From the NCBI GenBank assembly GCA_024741835.1, contig JAENRP010000300.1, positions 1 to 55,168 of the forward strand: a stretch of 55,168 nucleotides of DNA, written 5' to 3'. Origin of the DNA: Diplocarpon mali. Its lineage: Eukaryota; Ascomycota; Leotiomycetes; Helotiales; Drepanopezizaceae. The notes beneath the pieces were generated by a model. That model was given only the letters and a program-made list of their open reading frames with translations, was not told where the DNA came from and ran no database searches. A program made the translations under genes and the position numbers. The number at the start of each line of letters is the position of its first letter. The stretch's first letter is position 1. This document shows positions 24,264 to 34,720 of this stretch, piece by piece.

Positions 24264-25653
24264 AAAATCACCCTTTAATTGCAGCTCTATAATTAGGCTA
24301 TCTTTATTAAATTAAACGTAAGATAATTAAATAATTTTATTACCTATTTACGATAGTATATAGATCTGATAGATACTTTTACTATCAAATCCGATAAGAG
24401 TACTTACCTCTACTCTTAAAGCAAATTTATTACTTTAAATTCGCTTTTCTTTCTCAATTAGCATATAGACGCAATAGCCTAGTACTCGAAGATGCTTGAT
24501 TAAAGGAGTATACAGCTTATTAGGCTTGATATTATCTTAAAAGACCTTATATAGAGTCTTGCCACTTAGAATATTAAAGGTAGTAAGATTAGTAATATAT
24601 ATTACCGAAAGAAGGAGGTGAGGCTAAAGAAAAGAGGGGATATTTTGGTCAATTACAGCTATTTGCAACTTTTCTATTAGTATACGAATTAATCGTTCTA
24701 ATCTACTATCTTATTCTAGCATATATAAAGTAGATTCCTTTAAAATTATACCAAGGTTTTCTATAAGTATTCGCATTTATATAAGAGAGTACTCTTTACT
24801 TCTATTAGTTCTCTACCACTTAATTATACAATTATACTAAGTTTATAAAAGGCTGATCATCTTCTTATTTGCCTTAAAGGCATTAGATTTATTTATATAA
24901 ATCTATCCCTATTTAGCTATTATAGCTGCGCAAGTGAAGATGGAAGCGTATTTATAGCTATTAAGGCTAATTGGCTTTAAATAAACTACATCGACGTATA
25001 GCTCATTAAGTGCTTTCGTAAGTCGAGGGCAAGCTAAATGTTTATTAATATATTAAAGAGGTCTGCCTTTTTTATAAAGAGCGTAGATTTGCGTCTTCTC
25101 TAATTTTATTTCCTTAATTTACATATTAGTAATAGTAGATTAGGTCTTTTTAACCGTTTATAAGCTAGCGTAGCTTAATCGATAGTACTAAAGCTTAATA
25201 TTAAAAGGTCTATTTTCAATAGCAGCTAAGAGAGCATATCTACTTACGTAACTAAAGGAGTTAATAGAAGGCTATTCCTTATTAATATATATATTATTAT
25301 CAATAGTGCAAATTTCCTTCTTATTAGATAGGAATAGCTTACTATTTCGATAGAAGCCTTTGATTTTATTAAGTTTACTACCTAAGTATAAGTAGATAGG
25401 TAATTGAAGTATATAAAGAGTATTAATTAATTTAAGAATATATACCTTTCTATTGAATTTAAGTGTATTAACTTTGCAAGTACTAATACTAAAAGGTTAA
25501 ATAGATCTATTAACTATACTTAAAGAAGGTAGATTATCTTAAGTAGTATAAGAAGTAAACTTAAAAAGATTATTAGAGATATACTTACTAATACCTATAT
25601 TATATAGCTAACAATTCCTCAATTTTAATAAGAAGCAGGAGGTAGAAGAACTG

Positions 25654-25742
25654 ACTCCTAGTCCCGGCCTGCGAGTGGAAATCGGTCCTAAAGAGGAATC
25701 GCCTCTTAATAAGGAATTGACTCCTAGGCCTGGCTCGCAAGT
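25654..25742 (-). repeat. Two 23-bp palindromic elements after the B zinc knuckle
   Basis: Copies at 25654-25676 and 25720-25742, 66 bases apart. In the open frame 25862-25608 they read TRRPGLGV and TCEPGLGV. The frame is that of the YMDD motif (2343 bases, 781 codons away). Confidence 0.88.
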
Positions 25743-25922
25743 GAGAAGTGGCCCTAGGGTTAGTAATAGCATAGTATACCTAAAGAGATCATTATCTAAC
25801 TCTTTATCTTCCTTTTGAATCTTCTTAAAAGGCTTCTTACCTTTTAATAATAATAATAGCAAGGACTTATTATCCTTACCTTTAAAGTAATAAAATACGT
25901 ACTTCTTCTTTAAATCCTTCTC

Positions 25923-26900
25923 TTAAGCCTCTCTTTTCAATTTATTAATTGCAAAGCAATCTTTTACTTTATAGTATAGCTTTGGTTGCTTGCAATAAGG
26001 ATAAAGGGAGTTAGGAGAAGAGGTGGTAGTATTCTTAAAGGTGCTTTTCTTTAAGTCTTTAAAACCTCTTTTGTTTTCTGACTTCTTATAGTTAAAGGAA
26101 TACGGCTTGCTAGCCGATTTATTACTATATAAGACGGTTCTATTCATTTTTAAACTCTATAAGGCTTAAGCTTTATTAGTAATATCTTTAATAAGAGCTT
26201 TAAGTATGATATTTGATTTTCATTTAGCTGCTATAGCTAAGCGAAGGTTAAAGCGTTATCGATCTACTTAAATAGGCCATCTATTAGAATAGCTAGTAAT
26301 AAATATAATAAGGTGCTAGTAAAAGGGAGGGGTAGAGTTGAAAGCTTCTAATTTAGTAATTGAAAGCTTAAAGGCAACGATATAAGCTTTAAGTAAGTTA
26401 AAGTTGTTATATTTAATAGTGATATAAGTCTATATAGCATTATATTCAAGCACTATTCCAGATCCTTTATACTATTTTTAAAGAGCTTCCCACATATCTA
26501 TGGCAAATTTATCGCCTTTTATATAAGCTAGTAGGCTTGGTTTACAATTAAATATAATAGTAAGCTTTATTTAAGATTCCTTAGCTTCCTATTTAATCTA
26601 ATTATCCTTTTCTTTAAAAGTAATAGAACGGTCCTATAAGTCAACCTTAGGTAGAGCATATATTTTAGCTTTTATATAAAGATATATAGTTAAGGCGTTT
26701 GACTTTATAAGGTTTAAAACCTTATTCCTCTACTAGCTATAGTCCTCTGCGCCTTTAAGCTTTTGAGACTTAAGGAGGCTAAAGGCAGCTAAAGATAATG
26801 ATAATATCTTATTTATATATATATATATAGAGTTATCGAAAGGAGGAGAAGGAGGAGGAGGAGGAGATGAACTATTAAATTCGAATTTAAAGTACTATAT
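25923..26900 (-). pseudogene. B gag with zinc-knuckle end
   Basis: The last 74 codons (26147-25923) are open: MNRTVLYSNKSASKPYSFNY, a Lys-rich stretch, then YPYCKQPKLYYKVKDCFAINK. This fits a zinc knuckle of spacing C-x2-C-x5-H-x5-C in which the first Cys and the His have become Tyr. Upstream the gag core continues with stops to about 26900, near a (GGA)n-like tract at 26841-26870. Gag and pol share the frame in this element. Confidence 0.75.
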
Positions 26901-27187
26901 ATTAGTCCTTTTAAAAATAGGTAATTCAAATAGTAGAGTACTTTTAGCAATTAAGCTAGTAATCTCAGCTATTAGTCCTGATAATTCAGCTATAGTGACG
27001 AATCTTACATAAGCTTGGATTATTACGTAGCGCTCCAAAAGGGGAGTAGCTACTATTTTATTATTAAAATAACGCTTTTTTTTATACGTTATTAGTTAAG
27101 TAAAATTTAAAAATATTGATTAGCCTTTTCATTTGCAAAAGAGACTCTAATCGATGGAATTTATCAAATGCTATTTATAGGCATACA

Positions 27188-27199
27188 GGGCTTATAACC
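27188..27199 (-). other. B primer binding site, half-tRNA type (initiator tRNA-Met)
   Basis: Minus strand GGTTATAAGCCC, directly after the 5' LTR; one G-to-A step from the complement of the initiator tRNA-Met anticodon arm. Confidence 0.78.
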
Positions 27200-27441
27200 T
27201 ATAGCAATAAGGTTCTCTAATAGTAAACTTGATAGTAAACTAGAAGAGAGGGTACGAAGAAGTATAAGGTGCAAACGACGATGTTAGGTGTCTTGTATCT
27301 TGATTCATAAGAGCTCTCTAACTACGAGCTATTTAATAAGGGCTGCCACTAAGTTATATGGCAAGTCATATGACATATTATGTGTATGATGTGTCATATG
27401 ACAGATCATGTGACAAATATGTGACGGGCATACTTGCAACA
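27200..27441 (-). repeat. 5' LTR of B
   Basis: 242 bp. The outer part (27330-27441) keeps CATATG/CATGTG and GTGACA boxes that are mutated in the other LTR. The inner start reads TATAGCAATA against TGTAGCAATG outside. Confidence 0.93.
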
Positions 27442-27446
27442 GATAA

Positions 27447-27526
27447 TAATACAATTAATTATCTTCCCCTACTTCTGCGAGCCTCTTAAGTGACCCAATG
27501 AAGGCCCTCCAGCCGACCGCACCATA
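27447..27526 (+). repeat. 3' LTR of A2, right piece
   Basis: The remaining 80 bases of the A LTR after B, ending GACCGCACCATA. Little RIP, like the outer ends of other A copies. Confidence 0.9.
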
Positions 27527-27535
27527 TTAAGAGTA

Positions 27536-28350
27536 GTATATTAAGAAGATCCTAGACCGAATAGGACTCTCTACTTATACTTCCAACTTTAAGCTAAAGC
27601 GTACTCTAATTAAAGGAAAGTATAATAAGTTAGAGCCTACTAATAAAAATAAGTAAAAAGGAGATCTAAAGAAATATTAATAGGATATTAGAGCAATTAT
27701 ATATACTATAGTATATATAAGACTAGATATTGCCTTTATTATTAAGCAACTTAGTTAGAACTTAAAGGATCTAACGATTTAATATAAGAACGCAGTCAAG
27801 CGACTTAAAAGGTACCTTCGATTGATAATTATATAAAAGGTAAGATATAGACTAATGAAATATATAAGTATAAAGCTTAAGGTATATACCAATTCCGATT
27901 AAGCGAATATAAAAGGTCGGAAAAGTATATTTAAAAGCGTAGTAGTACTATATAGTAGACCTATATTATAGGAAAGTAAGAAGTAGAAATTAATAGCTAT
28001 TATAAGTACTAAAGCTAAATATATATTAATATTATTAAATTATAAGTAAGGATTATAGATTGCTTAAGTTTTAAAAGATATAAGTTTCGCTAAGTATATT
28101 AGATAAGATAGGAATTATATTAATCTTTAAATAGATAATATAAGGGCGATTGCACTTATAAAGAATCTATACTTATATAAGCGATCGAAATATATTAATA
28201 TTACCTACTACTTTATCTGCGACCTTATTATAAAGAATAAGTTATTAATTACCTATATCCTAATTAATTAAATAGTAGCAAATGGATTTATAAAGCTATT
28301 AGAAATAGTTATAAAGTTCAAAGCATTTAAAGATATATTAGGATTATAGA
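27536..28350 (+). pseudogene. G3 RT end and RNase H
   Basis: Plus-strand frame with stops: ESxIxxTIVYIRLDIAFII near 27700, then the RNase H hallmarks NIKGRKSIFKSVVVLYSRPI (27910-27970), KLIAIISTKAKYI (from an AISTAEAEY-type block), and KRSKYINITYYFICDLI (about 28180-28230, the KHIDIxYHFIRD block). It ends near LEIVIKFKAFKDILGL at about 28350. Clear Copia polyprotein C-terminus, inactivated by RIP stops. Confidence 0.85.
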
Positions 28351-28381
28351 AGATAGTAGGGGCTTAGTAGGCTTAAGGACG

Positions 28382-28530
28382 ACTCCTAGGCCCGCCTTAC
28401 GAGTTAGGTTATATAGTCTTATAAAGGAAAGTTTTTAAATCGATTCTTAGGCCTAGACTGCGAATTAAGTCATATAGTCTTATAAAGGAATGCTTTTAGG
28501 AAAATTGACTCTTAATCCTGCCTTACGAGT
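28382..28530 (+). repeat. Three 23-bp palindromic elements in the G3 3' tail
   Basis: Copies at 28382-28404, 28443-28465 and 28508-28530, spaced 61 and 65 bases, so not frame-preserving; they lie after the RNase H. G1 has the same three at 47835, 47900 and 47961 in reverse. Confidence 0.85.
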
Positions 28531-28669
28531 AGAGTTTAATAATTTTAATAGAAATTGCTATTAATTGATTGTTTTTAATTTAAAGAAATACTTAAGAGTT
28601 GGATTAGCGCAAAAGGATAGTTATTATTTTCCTAATTATAAGTCAATCGGAGTAAGGTCTAAGTAGAAG

Positions 28670-28864
28670 TATTAAGATAGGTAATATAGCTATCACTCTA
28701 ATGTATTATTATATAACCCTACTACTTAATTAGTAGGATATTAATATATATATAGCTATAAGGAAGAAAAGGGTAACCTTCCTTTCCTAACTCTTACTAA
28801 TATATCGACCATCGACCTCTAGAAGTTTCCGTTACCTACTGCGCCGACTCACTTAAGCTTAATA
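28670..28864 (+). repeat. 3' LTR of G3
   Basis: 195 bp, TATTAAGATAGG...CTTAAGCTTAATA; pre-mutation ends TG...CA inferred. Same length as both LTRs of G1. Confidence 0.88.
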
Positions 28865-29364
28865 ATAATTATTATTTATTTTATACTTCTCTACTTAAAG
28901 GTCGTTCTTTAAGGCTAAGGAGACCTTTTTATAAATATTATCAAATTAGCGAGATTAATTAATCTTATTAGCTATAATAAAGGTAATAAACTTAAATTAA
29001 AACTTATTATATAATATTAAACCTATAGTTAGCTTATTATATTTAAGCTTAATAAATTAAATATAGTTATAGTTAAAGAACCTTTAATTTAAGACTTTAA
29101 AGATATTAATAGTATATATGAACTTATTAATAAAGATAGGATTTATACGTTATAAGATTAGGTTTTATACTTTACTTATTATATACTTAAAGTAAGTAAT
29201 AATCTAGTCCTCTTTTAAAGTGAAGTTGCTTAAGTACTTTTAAATAAATACCTTTATAGCTATCTTTTAAGCGTTATAGGTTATTTCGCTATAGTAGTTA
29301 TTAAAATAGGTTTAAGGGTACTTAATTTAATAGGGGTCGACGGCTAAGATTAAAGGTTAAATAA
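28865..29364. other. H: 500-bp very AT-rich basal sequence between G3 and A4
   Basis: Not recognised. It flanks both G3 and A4, so it belongs to the oldest layer. On the minus strand one frame has few stops and a hint of a Copia gag core (KYLSNFTLKED then YFKYIISKV), which is weak. It may be an older retroelement remnant or host DNA. No TSD can be tested. Confidence 0.35.
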
Positions 29365-29561
29365 TGTGGTGCGGTCGGCTGGAGGGCCTTCATTGGGTCG
29401 CTTAGGAGGCTCGTAGAAGTAGGAGAAGATGATTAATTATATTATTATCTAATGTATATATAATAAGGAGACTTCGGAAAGAAAAGGGAGAGTCTATGAC
29501 TTAGTAGAGTCATATAGAGGTTCTTTAGAATAAGTAGAGACTCTGCCTATTTTATATAATA
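29365..29561 (-). repeat. 3' LTR of A4
   Basis: 197 bp; outer end TGTGGTGCGGTCGGCTGGAG is unmutated, inner end TTTATATAATA is mutated. Confidence 0.9.
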
Positions 29562-30427
29562 TACCCTTTAGTTAGGCGATACTCTTAAAATCGCTTAATT
29601 ATATAGATAAAATGAAAGAAAGAATGGCAGTTATAAAGAAAAGAGGCTCTATTTTACGTACTGCCCTTTTAAAGGTTGTTCCTTTTAAAATAAGAAGGGT
29701 CGCTATAAGCAATAAGCGCTTTTAGAAATCTTTGCGATTCTATACTAGTGCTCTATTAGGCTTCCTATAGAGTATTTCTATTATAAAGGTTCTTCTTCTC
29801 TTCTTTTAAAAATAATCCTCCTTTATTATTTAAAATATTATCTTTATATTAATAATTTTTAAATATAAAAGGAACTCCTACTTATTATAGCCTTAGCCGC
29901 CTTTGCAAAGTAAGACCCTTAGAGTCCCTATACCCTACGTTATACTAACTTTGCGCTAGGTCGCTAGCGCTCCCTTAGGAGCTATAACCCTAGCGCGCTT
30001 ATCCTAGCGCCTACTAGGCAATAAGCCGCCGCTGCTATCGCCTCCGCCGCCGCCGCCGCTGCTACCTAAGAGCCCTGCCCCTATTATACGCTATATGCCT
30101 AAGCCTACGATAGAGCGCAATAATACATATATGCGTTATATCGTATGCAAAAGTACTAGTAATCTCGATTGTTAGTACTTTAATAGTACCTTTAATATAT
30201 ATTGCATTTATTATATAATATTAAGTAATAGCTGCTAGTAGACTAGCAGACCTCTCCTTGCCTCTTAAAAGGCTATTATATCGGCCTATACTTGCGGCGC
30301 TTTTAAAGAAGAGGTAGCACTATTACTTAATATAATAAAGGGTGCGCTTTAAAGCTTTTATAATACGTTTTATTAAGTCTTATTAAGTTTTAAACTAATT
30401 TTAAAAGATAGGAGCAATTAGACCCTA

Positions 30428-30763
30428 GTGCTAAGAGGGCCTGCCACTTTTGCGAGTAGTAGTACTATTGCCTCCCTTACTCTTAGTATCTTATTTGCAT
30501 TCGCTCCTAGCCTATCCTCTGCTATCCTATTCCTTCTACTGACTACCGCTGCTCTTATCCCCTTTGCCTCTGCTATCGCAGCCGCTACTATAGTCTCTCT
30601 ATTCGTCTCCCTAGCCCTTGCTATTGCCGCTCCTGCTATCGCTGCCGCCCTTGCTATCCTTGCCTTTATTGCCTTTACTGCACCCTTTGCCTTTACCCCT
30701 ACTATCGCTAGTATATTCGCCAGCGGGCCTTTAGCCGAGGGAGTGCCTTTAAGCCTCTTTTAA
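30428..30763 (-). pseudogene. A4 Ala/Gly-rich third frame (ORF3-like)
   Basis: In the element's sense (minus) direction the frame equivalent to that of A2 is open across the whole stretch: KGTPSAKGPLANILAIVG, RARETNRETIVAAA, LGANANKILR, ending GPLSTRV. The opposite strand is also open for 111 codons, but landmarks conserved among the four copies fit the sense frame. No family recognised. Confidence 0.45.
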
Positions 30764-30999
30764 AAGGAGATCTATATAAAGCTTATAGCTATAGTATCGC
30801 AGCTCCTAGCCTTAGCTAAGAGAATCTAAAAGAGGGTCGCGCCTTATAATAGCAGCTTAAGAACGTTACTTATTTTATATTTTTAAAAAAGGAGAAGCTT
30901 TTATAATACGCTTTATAAGAGAAAATAAATGAATATAATTATAAGAGAGTAAGAGCTTATAAGTATAAGTCTTTTAATAATAAGTAATTATACGCTAGT

Positions 31000-33065
31000 A
31001 AATATAAGTTGCTAAACGATTGTTTAAAAGCTTTAAAGGTTTAATAAATAAATAAAGCTTTTAAACTTCTAGCGGTCTAAGTTTTTAATAAGCCTATCTG
31101 CATATATCTTCTTAATAAGGAGGTAGATTATTTAAAAGCTTCCTTTTTAATACTTTTAGCAGATCTATATATTATTAATTTCGATATATTAAAGGCTTAT
31201 CTTAATCTTCTTATTTTTCATAATAATTAGCCGAATCATTTATTAGTTATTATAATATATATTCTATTTAAAGAGGAATTCTATGCGAATGTTTTTAAAA
31301 AGGCGTTTTATAGCTATTATCTCCTTTATAGTAAAAACTATACTATAGAGTTCTACTTTAATAAAGGAGAGCGTGATAGTCGCTTAGCGATTCGCTTTTT
31401 AAATAATCGGTCCTTTAAATAAGAAGAAGACATATCCTTAAAAGGATCTGCGGGTCTCTTAGTCATCTTTAAAAGAAGCATTTAAAGACGCAACTAATTA
31501 GTATTCCTTAGCTTTAAAGCTATAGGCAATTCTTAAGAAGCATATACTATATAGGTATTAAAGCGTCTAGTCTATAGCTAAGAGGTGCTTAAAGCTTAGA
31601 TTAGTTAAGAAGAAAGATAGTTAAAAGACTGCAAATGCAATATCTAAGTATATTATAATTGCTATATAAAGAATAGAGCCTATTTTTTCTTAATACTCCT
31701 TTACCTTTTTTAAGGAAGCTTGCCTTAAGTTTTTAATAAACTCCTTCTTTAGTAGTAGAGTACTAGGCACTCTCCTTATATTAACTCTAAACTTTTAAGC
31801 GATCTTTTTAATATAGGTATTATAAACTAAGGAGATCCTTTTTGCTTTCTTATCTTAAATAATCCTTACTTTAAGGAACTAAGAGATATCTCTTATAATA
31901 GTAAGCTTATATACCCTCTTTAGGTCTTTAATTAAATGAGTCGCCTAATTTAAGTTAAAGGCCTTATATAATACTTGAATATTATTAATATAAAATGCTA
32001 TAAAGACTATGCGATCCTTTATTATGAAAATACAAGGCTCTTCGCCTAGTAGCTTAAGTTAAAGGCCCTTAAGCGTTCTTATAAAGTTCCTATACTATAG
32101 CGCTAAAGAGTCTTTTAGCTTATAGAGCGCGCGGTCCAGTTCTACTATTATACTAAGGCGCTTAAAGCCATTTGATAGGAAGTATATGACTAAAGCACTC
32201 CTTAGGTCTTTAGAAGCATTAATAAACGCGTTAATAATATTGAACTACTTTACTTTTATATTAAAGTACGCAATAAGCGCTATTAGTATCTTAAAAGACC
32301 TTGCTATAAGCGTGGCTGCGTAGGTTAAGAAAATTGAAGCTTTGTTTTAAAGATCCCTTTATATAATTAGCTATAATCGGCACTTTAGAAGCTTACTAAA
32401 GCTATTGACTTTATAAGTAAAAACCTATTTTAATAGTATTAGTAAGGGCTTTAAGTAGTCCCTTTGCACAATTTTCTAGCAACTCTGAGATTCTAGATTT
32501 CTAATTTCCTAGCGCCCTCCTTTAAATTATTCGCTAAAAGGGTGCTTCTTTAGGTCTAGCCATCCTTTTAAAGGCTTTAGTAAAGAGCCTTAGTACTATA
32601 GGCGGTTAAGAGACTGCGCTCTATCTTTTACTTAATTATTAACTATAGCTTTAATAACTATATAAACTGTTAAATAGTCCTTCTTATCCTCCCTTATCTA
32701 TTTATTCGCTTAAAAGGTTAATATAAACTCTTGCGTATATAAGGAGTAGGGTAAATTAATATTACTTTAAAAGAGCATATACTTTAAAGTAGTAGCGTAT
32801 ACTTTTAAAGTCTCCTATTACTTAACGCTTAAGCGTCTTATCCTCTTTTGCTTAAGAAGAGGGAGTTCCTCCTTGCGCTTTTCTCTATAGGTCTCCTCTT
32901 CTATTTTTATTATTACTAAAGGTTCTTTTAAAAGTCTAGGTGGCTTTATCTCCTAAGCTTAAAGTCTTTAAGCTAGTATTATAACTTAAGGTATTATATT
33001 ATTAAGGCCTGCTCCTTTTACTAAGTTGCTTCTTATAAGATTGTTAAAGCTCCTTTTAGATCTTG
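31000..33065 (-). pseudogene. A4 pol remnant, 3' half (RT, RNase H)
   Basis: Minus strand. RNase H about 31000-31530; RT about 31700-32500 with FYINNIQ near 31985 (both Asp lost to Asn) and VVELDRALYKLKDSLAL near 32110. Stops throughout. The rest of pol follows to the right of A3 from 42234. Confidence 0.78.
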
Positions 33066-33262
33066 TGTCGTGCAGAGTAGGCGGAGTCTCTACTTATTCT
33101 AGAGACCCTCCACGTGACTCTGCTAAGTCGTAGACTCTCCCTTTTCTTTCCGAAGTCTCCTTACCATATATATATTAGAGAATAATACAATTAATCATCT
33201 TCCCCTACTTCTGCAAGCCTCTTAAGCGACCTAATAAAGGCCCTTTAGCCAACTGTACTATA
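33066..33262 (+). repeat. 5' LTR of A3
   Basis: 197 bp; outer start TGTCGTGCAGAGTAGGCGG intact, inner end GTACTATA mutated from GCACCACA. Confidence 0.93.
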
Positions 33263-33273
33263 GTTATAAGCCC
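33263..33273 (+). other. A3 primer binding site, half-tRNA type
   Basis: GTTATAAGCCC directly after the 5' LTR, same as A1, B and G1. Confidence 0.75.
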
Positions 33274-33609
33274 TATAAGCACTTTAATATGCTTTCTCTT
33301 TATATATAACTGGCTAAAGGGCCCTTTGAGCTCTTAACCGACTTTTCGAGTATTTATAATAACTTAAAGGACCTTTATTTTCAATTAATAAATCTCTATT
33401 TTCCAATCGAACCTTATTTGCAAACTCTATTTATATATCTAAACTTTTTTATTAGACTCTATTTAATATATCTAACTCTTTAAGCATCTTTAAGCCTTGC
33501 CTTAATACCTCTGCCTCTTAAGTAAAGTAGTTTAGTAAATATATAGTCTTCGCTAAGCTTTATAATATTACTATTTTTACTAATCTAAGACTCCTATTTA
33601 AGTCAATTA

Positions 33610-34720
33610 TAAAGACTGAGCCTTAAGCTCCTTTTATATAAGAGCTTAAGGAATTGGAAACGGCCAACCTTTATATAGTATATATAAGGTTATATAAAGA
33701 GTATATAATAACTCTATTTAAATAGATTTACGCCTGCTTTCCCTTAGGAGATCTATTAAAGGCTCCTCTTCTATAGGCCTTTTATAAGAGTATTAAAGAT
33801 AAATATAAAATCCTAATAAAGGAGCACCTTATATGCAAAGAGACTTAAAAGACTTAACGCAAATACTATAAGCTATTAGTAAAATAGGTCTTTAAGACCG
33901 TTAATAGAACGCTTCTAGCTTTTGTAATAGCTTAAGTATAAATCCAAGTTAAGAAGCTCTTCTCCTTAATACCTAATAGAGATACTCTTATAAGTAGAAT
34001 TACTATTAATAACTTATATACTAATTTAGTAAACTAGCAACTCTTACTCTAAGGCCTAGTATTTATTTTAAAGTATGATATTGCGCCTTCTAATAAGGCT
34101 ATTCAGTCTTAGATAAGGCTTTAATATTATAATATACTATGCTAAAGTAAGACTAGGAGAACTAACACTTAGTAGTAGATCTAAGAGTAGCAGGAGGCGT
34201 ACCGCCTAGTAGAGTAATACAGTCTTCCTAAGATCAAAGGGAGATTAAGAGTAACTGACTTTTTAAACTCAATTATAGTAAAGATTAATCCGAGTTAGGC
34301 GACTTACTTAAAGGAGGAAATAATTATTAATAAGTAGATAGGAACCCTATATAAGCACGACTTAATATAGCTAAGCTATACCTTAGTAGGTGTTAAATCT
34401 AATAGAGCAATTGATAATAAAGGGCTAGCAGTTTTTACTACTTAAGAGTCTCTCTTAAATGCCGAAACCCCTTTGCAGGCTTTAGTAAGTAGCTCCCGAA
34501 ATCGCTTTATAAGCTTTAAAAGGAAAATCAGGCCTAAGTGCTCTTATAAAGGCTCGACTAACTACTATTAAAAGCCTTAGGACTATTGGAAACTATTATA
34601 TACTATAAATAGGCATAAGGGAAATATAAAGGTTCTCCTTTTATAAGAGGAGGTCTTACGAATACAAAAGGCGTTAAACGCAAGAGACTAGTTTAAAGGT
34701 CTCTAAGTATAGCTTAAGGA
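33610..34720 (+). pseudogene. A3 gag remnant
   Basis: One plus-strand frame can be followed with stops through the whole stretch: ELKELETANLYIVYIRLYKEY, SIKDKYKILIKEHLICKET, KLFSLIPNRDTLISRITINN (the UBN2-like gag core of Copia), KINPSxATYLKEEIIINK, and a zinc-knuckle-like KCSYKGSTNYY...DYWKLLY at 34529-34600. Spacing suggests C-x2-C-x5-H-x5-C with the His and last Cys now Tyr; the second Cys position holds Lys here and Arg in A4. The start codon is not identifiable. Confidence 0.75.

Larger units (their letters stand above)
23850..25900 (-). pseudogene. B protease, integrase and linker
   Basis: Minus strand: after the gag zinc knuckle comes a segment (25862-25608) with two copies of the palindrome-coded peptide, TCEPGLGV and TRRPGLGV. 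Integrase follows about 25120-24400: ALNELYVDVVYLKPISLNSYKYASIF is the start of the catalytic core (first Asp in YVDVV), and IKESTLYMLEx...RLERLIRILIEKL is later core. A linker at 24264-24142 with three more palindromes leads to RT. The frame is shared throughout, broken by RIP-type stops. Confidence 0.75.
21857..27441 (-). mobile_element. B: complete Ty1/Copia element inside the A2 LTR
   Basis: 5585 bp with two 242-bp LTRs (21857-22098 and 27200-27441) and GATAA duplicated at 21852-21856 and 27442-27446. The primer binding site at 27188-27199 sets the direction as minus. Gag (25923-26900) and pol share one frame: the zinc knuckle, the linker palindromes and the YMDD of RT are all separated by multiples of three. 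Interior is RIP-mutated but RT keeps YMDD. It carries six copies of the in-frame 23-bp palindrome. Confidence 0.93.
18373..27526 (+). mobile_element. A2: 3' part of a Copia A element, hosting B in its 3' LTR
   Basis: Plus-strand copy colinear with A3 from 37108 onward (starts GAGACCTATAGAGAAAAGCGC). Its 5' part lies beyond E and is outside the window. The 3' LTR begins at 21740, is split by B after 21856, and resumes at 27447 to end at 27526; 117 + 80 bases give the 197 expected. Beyond 27526 comes G3, so A2 was inserted in G3. Heavily RIP-mutated: the RT YxDD at 19279-19290 reads YINN. Confidence 0.9.
27527..28864 (+). mobile_element. G3: 3' part of a Copia G element
   Basis: Plus-strand remnant starting in the RT region at the A2 junction and ending with a 195-bp LTR at 28670-28864. 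It matches the minus-strand G1 (48800 down to 47501) base for base apart from transitions. The upstream part lies beyond A2, off the window. Confidence 0.88.
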
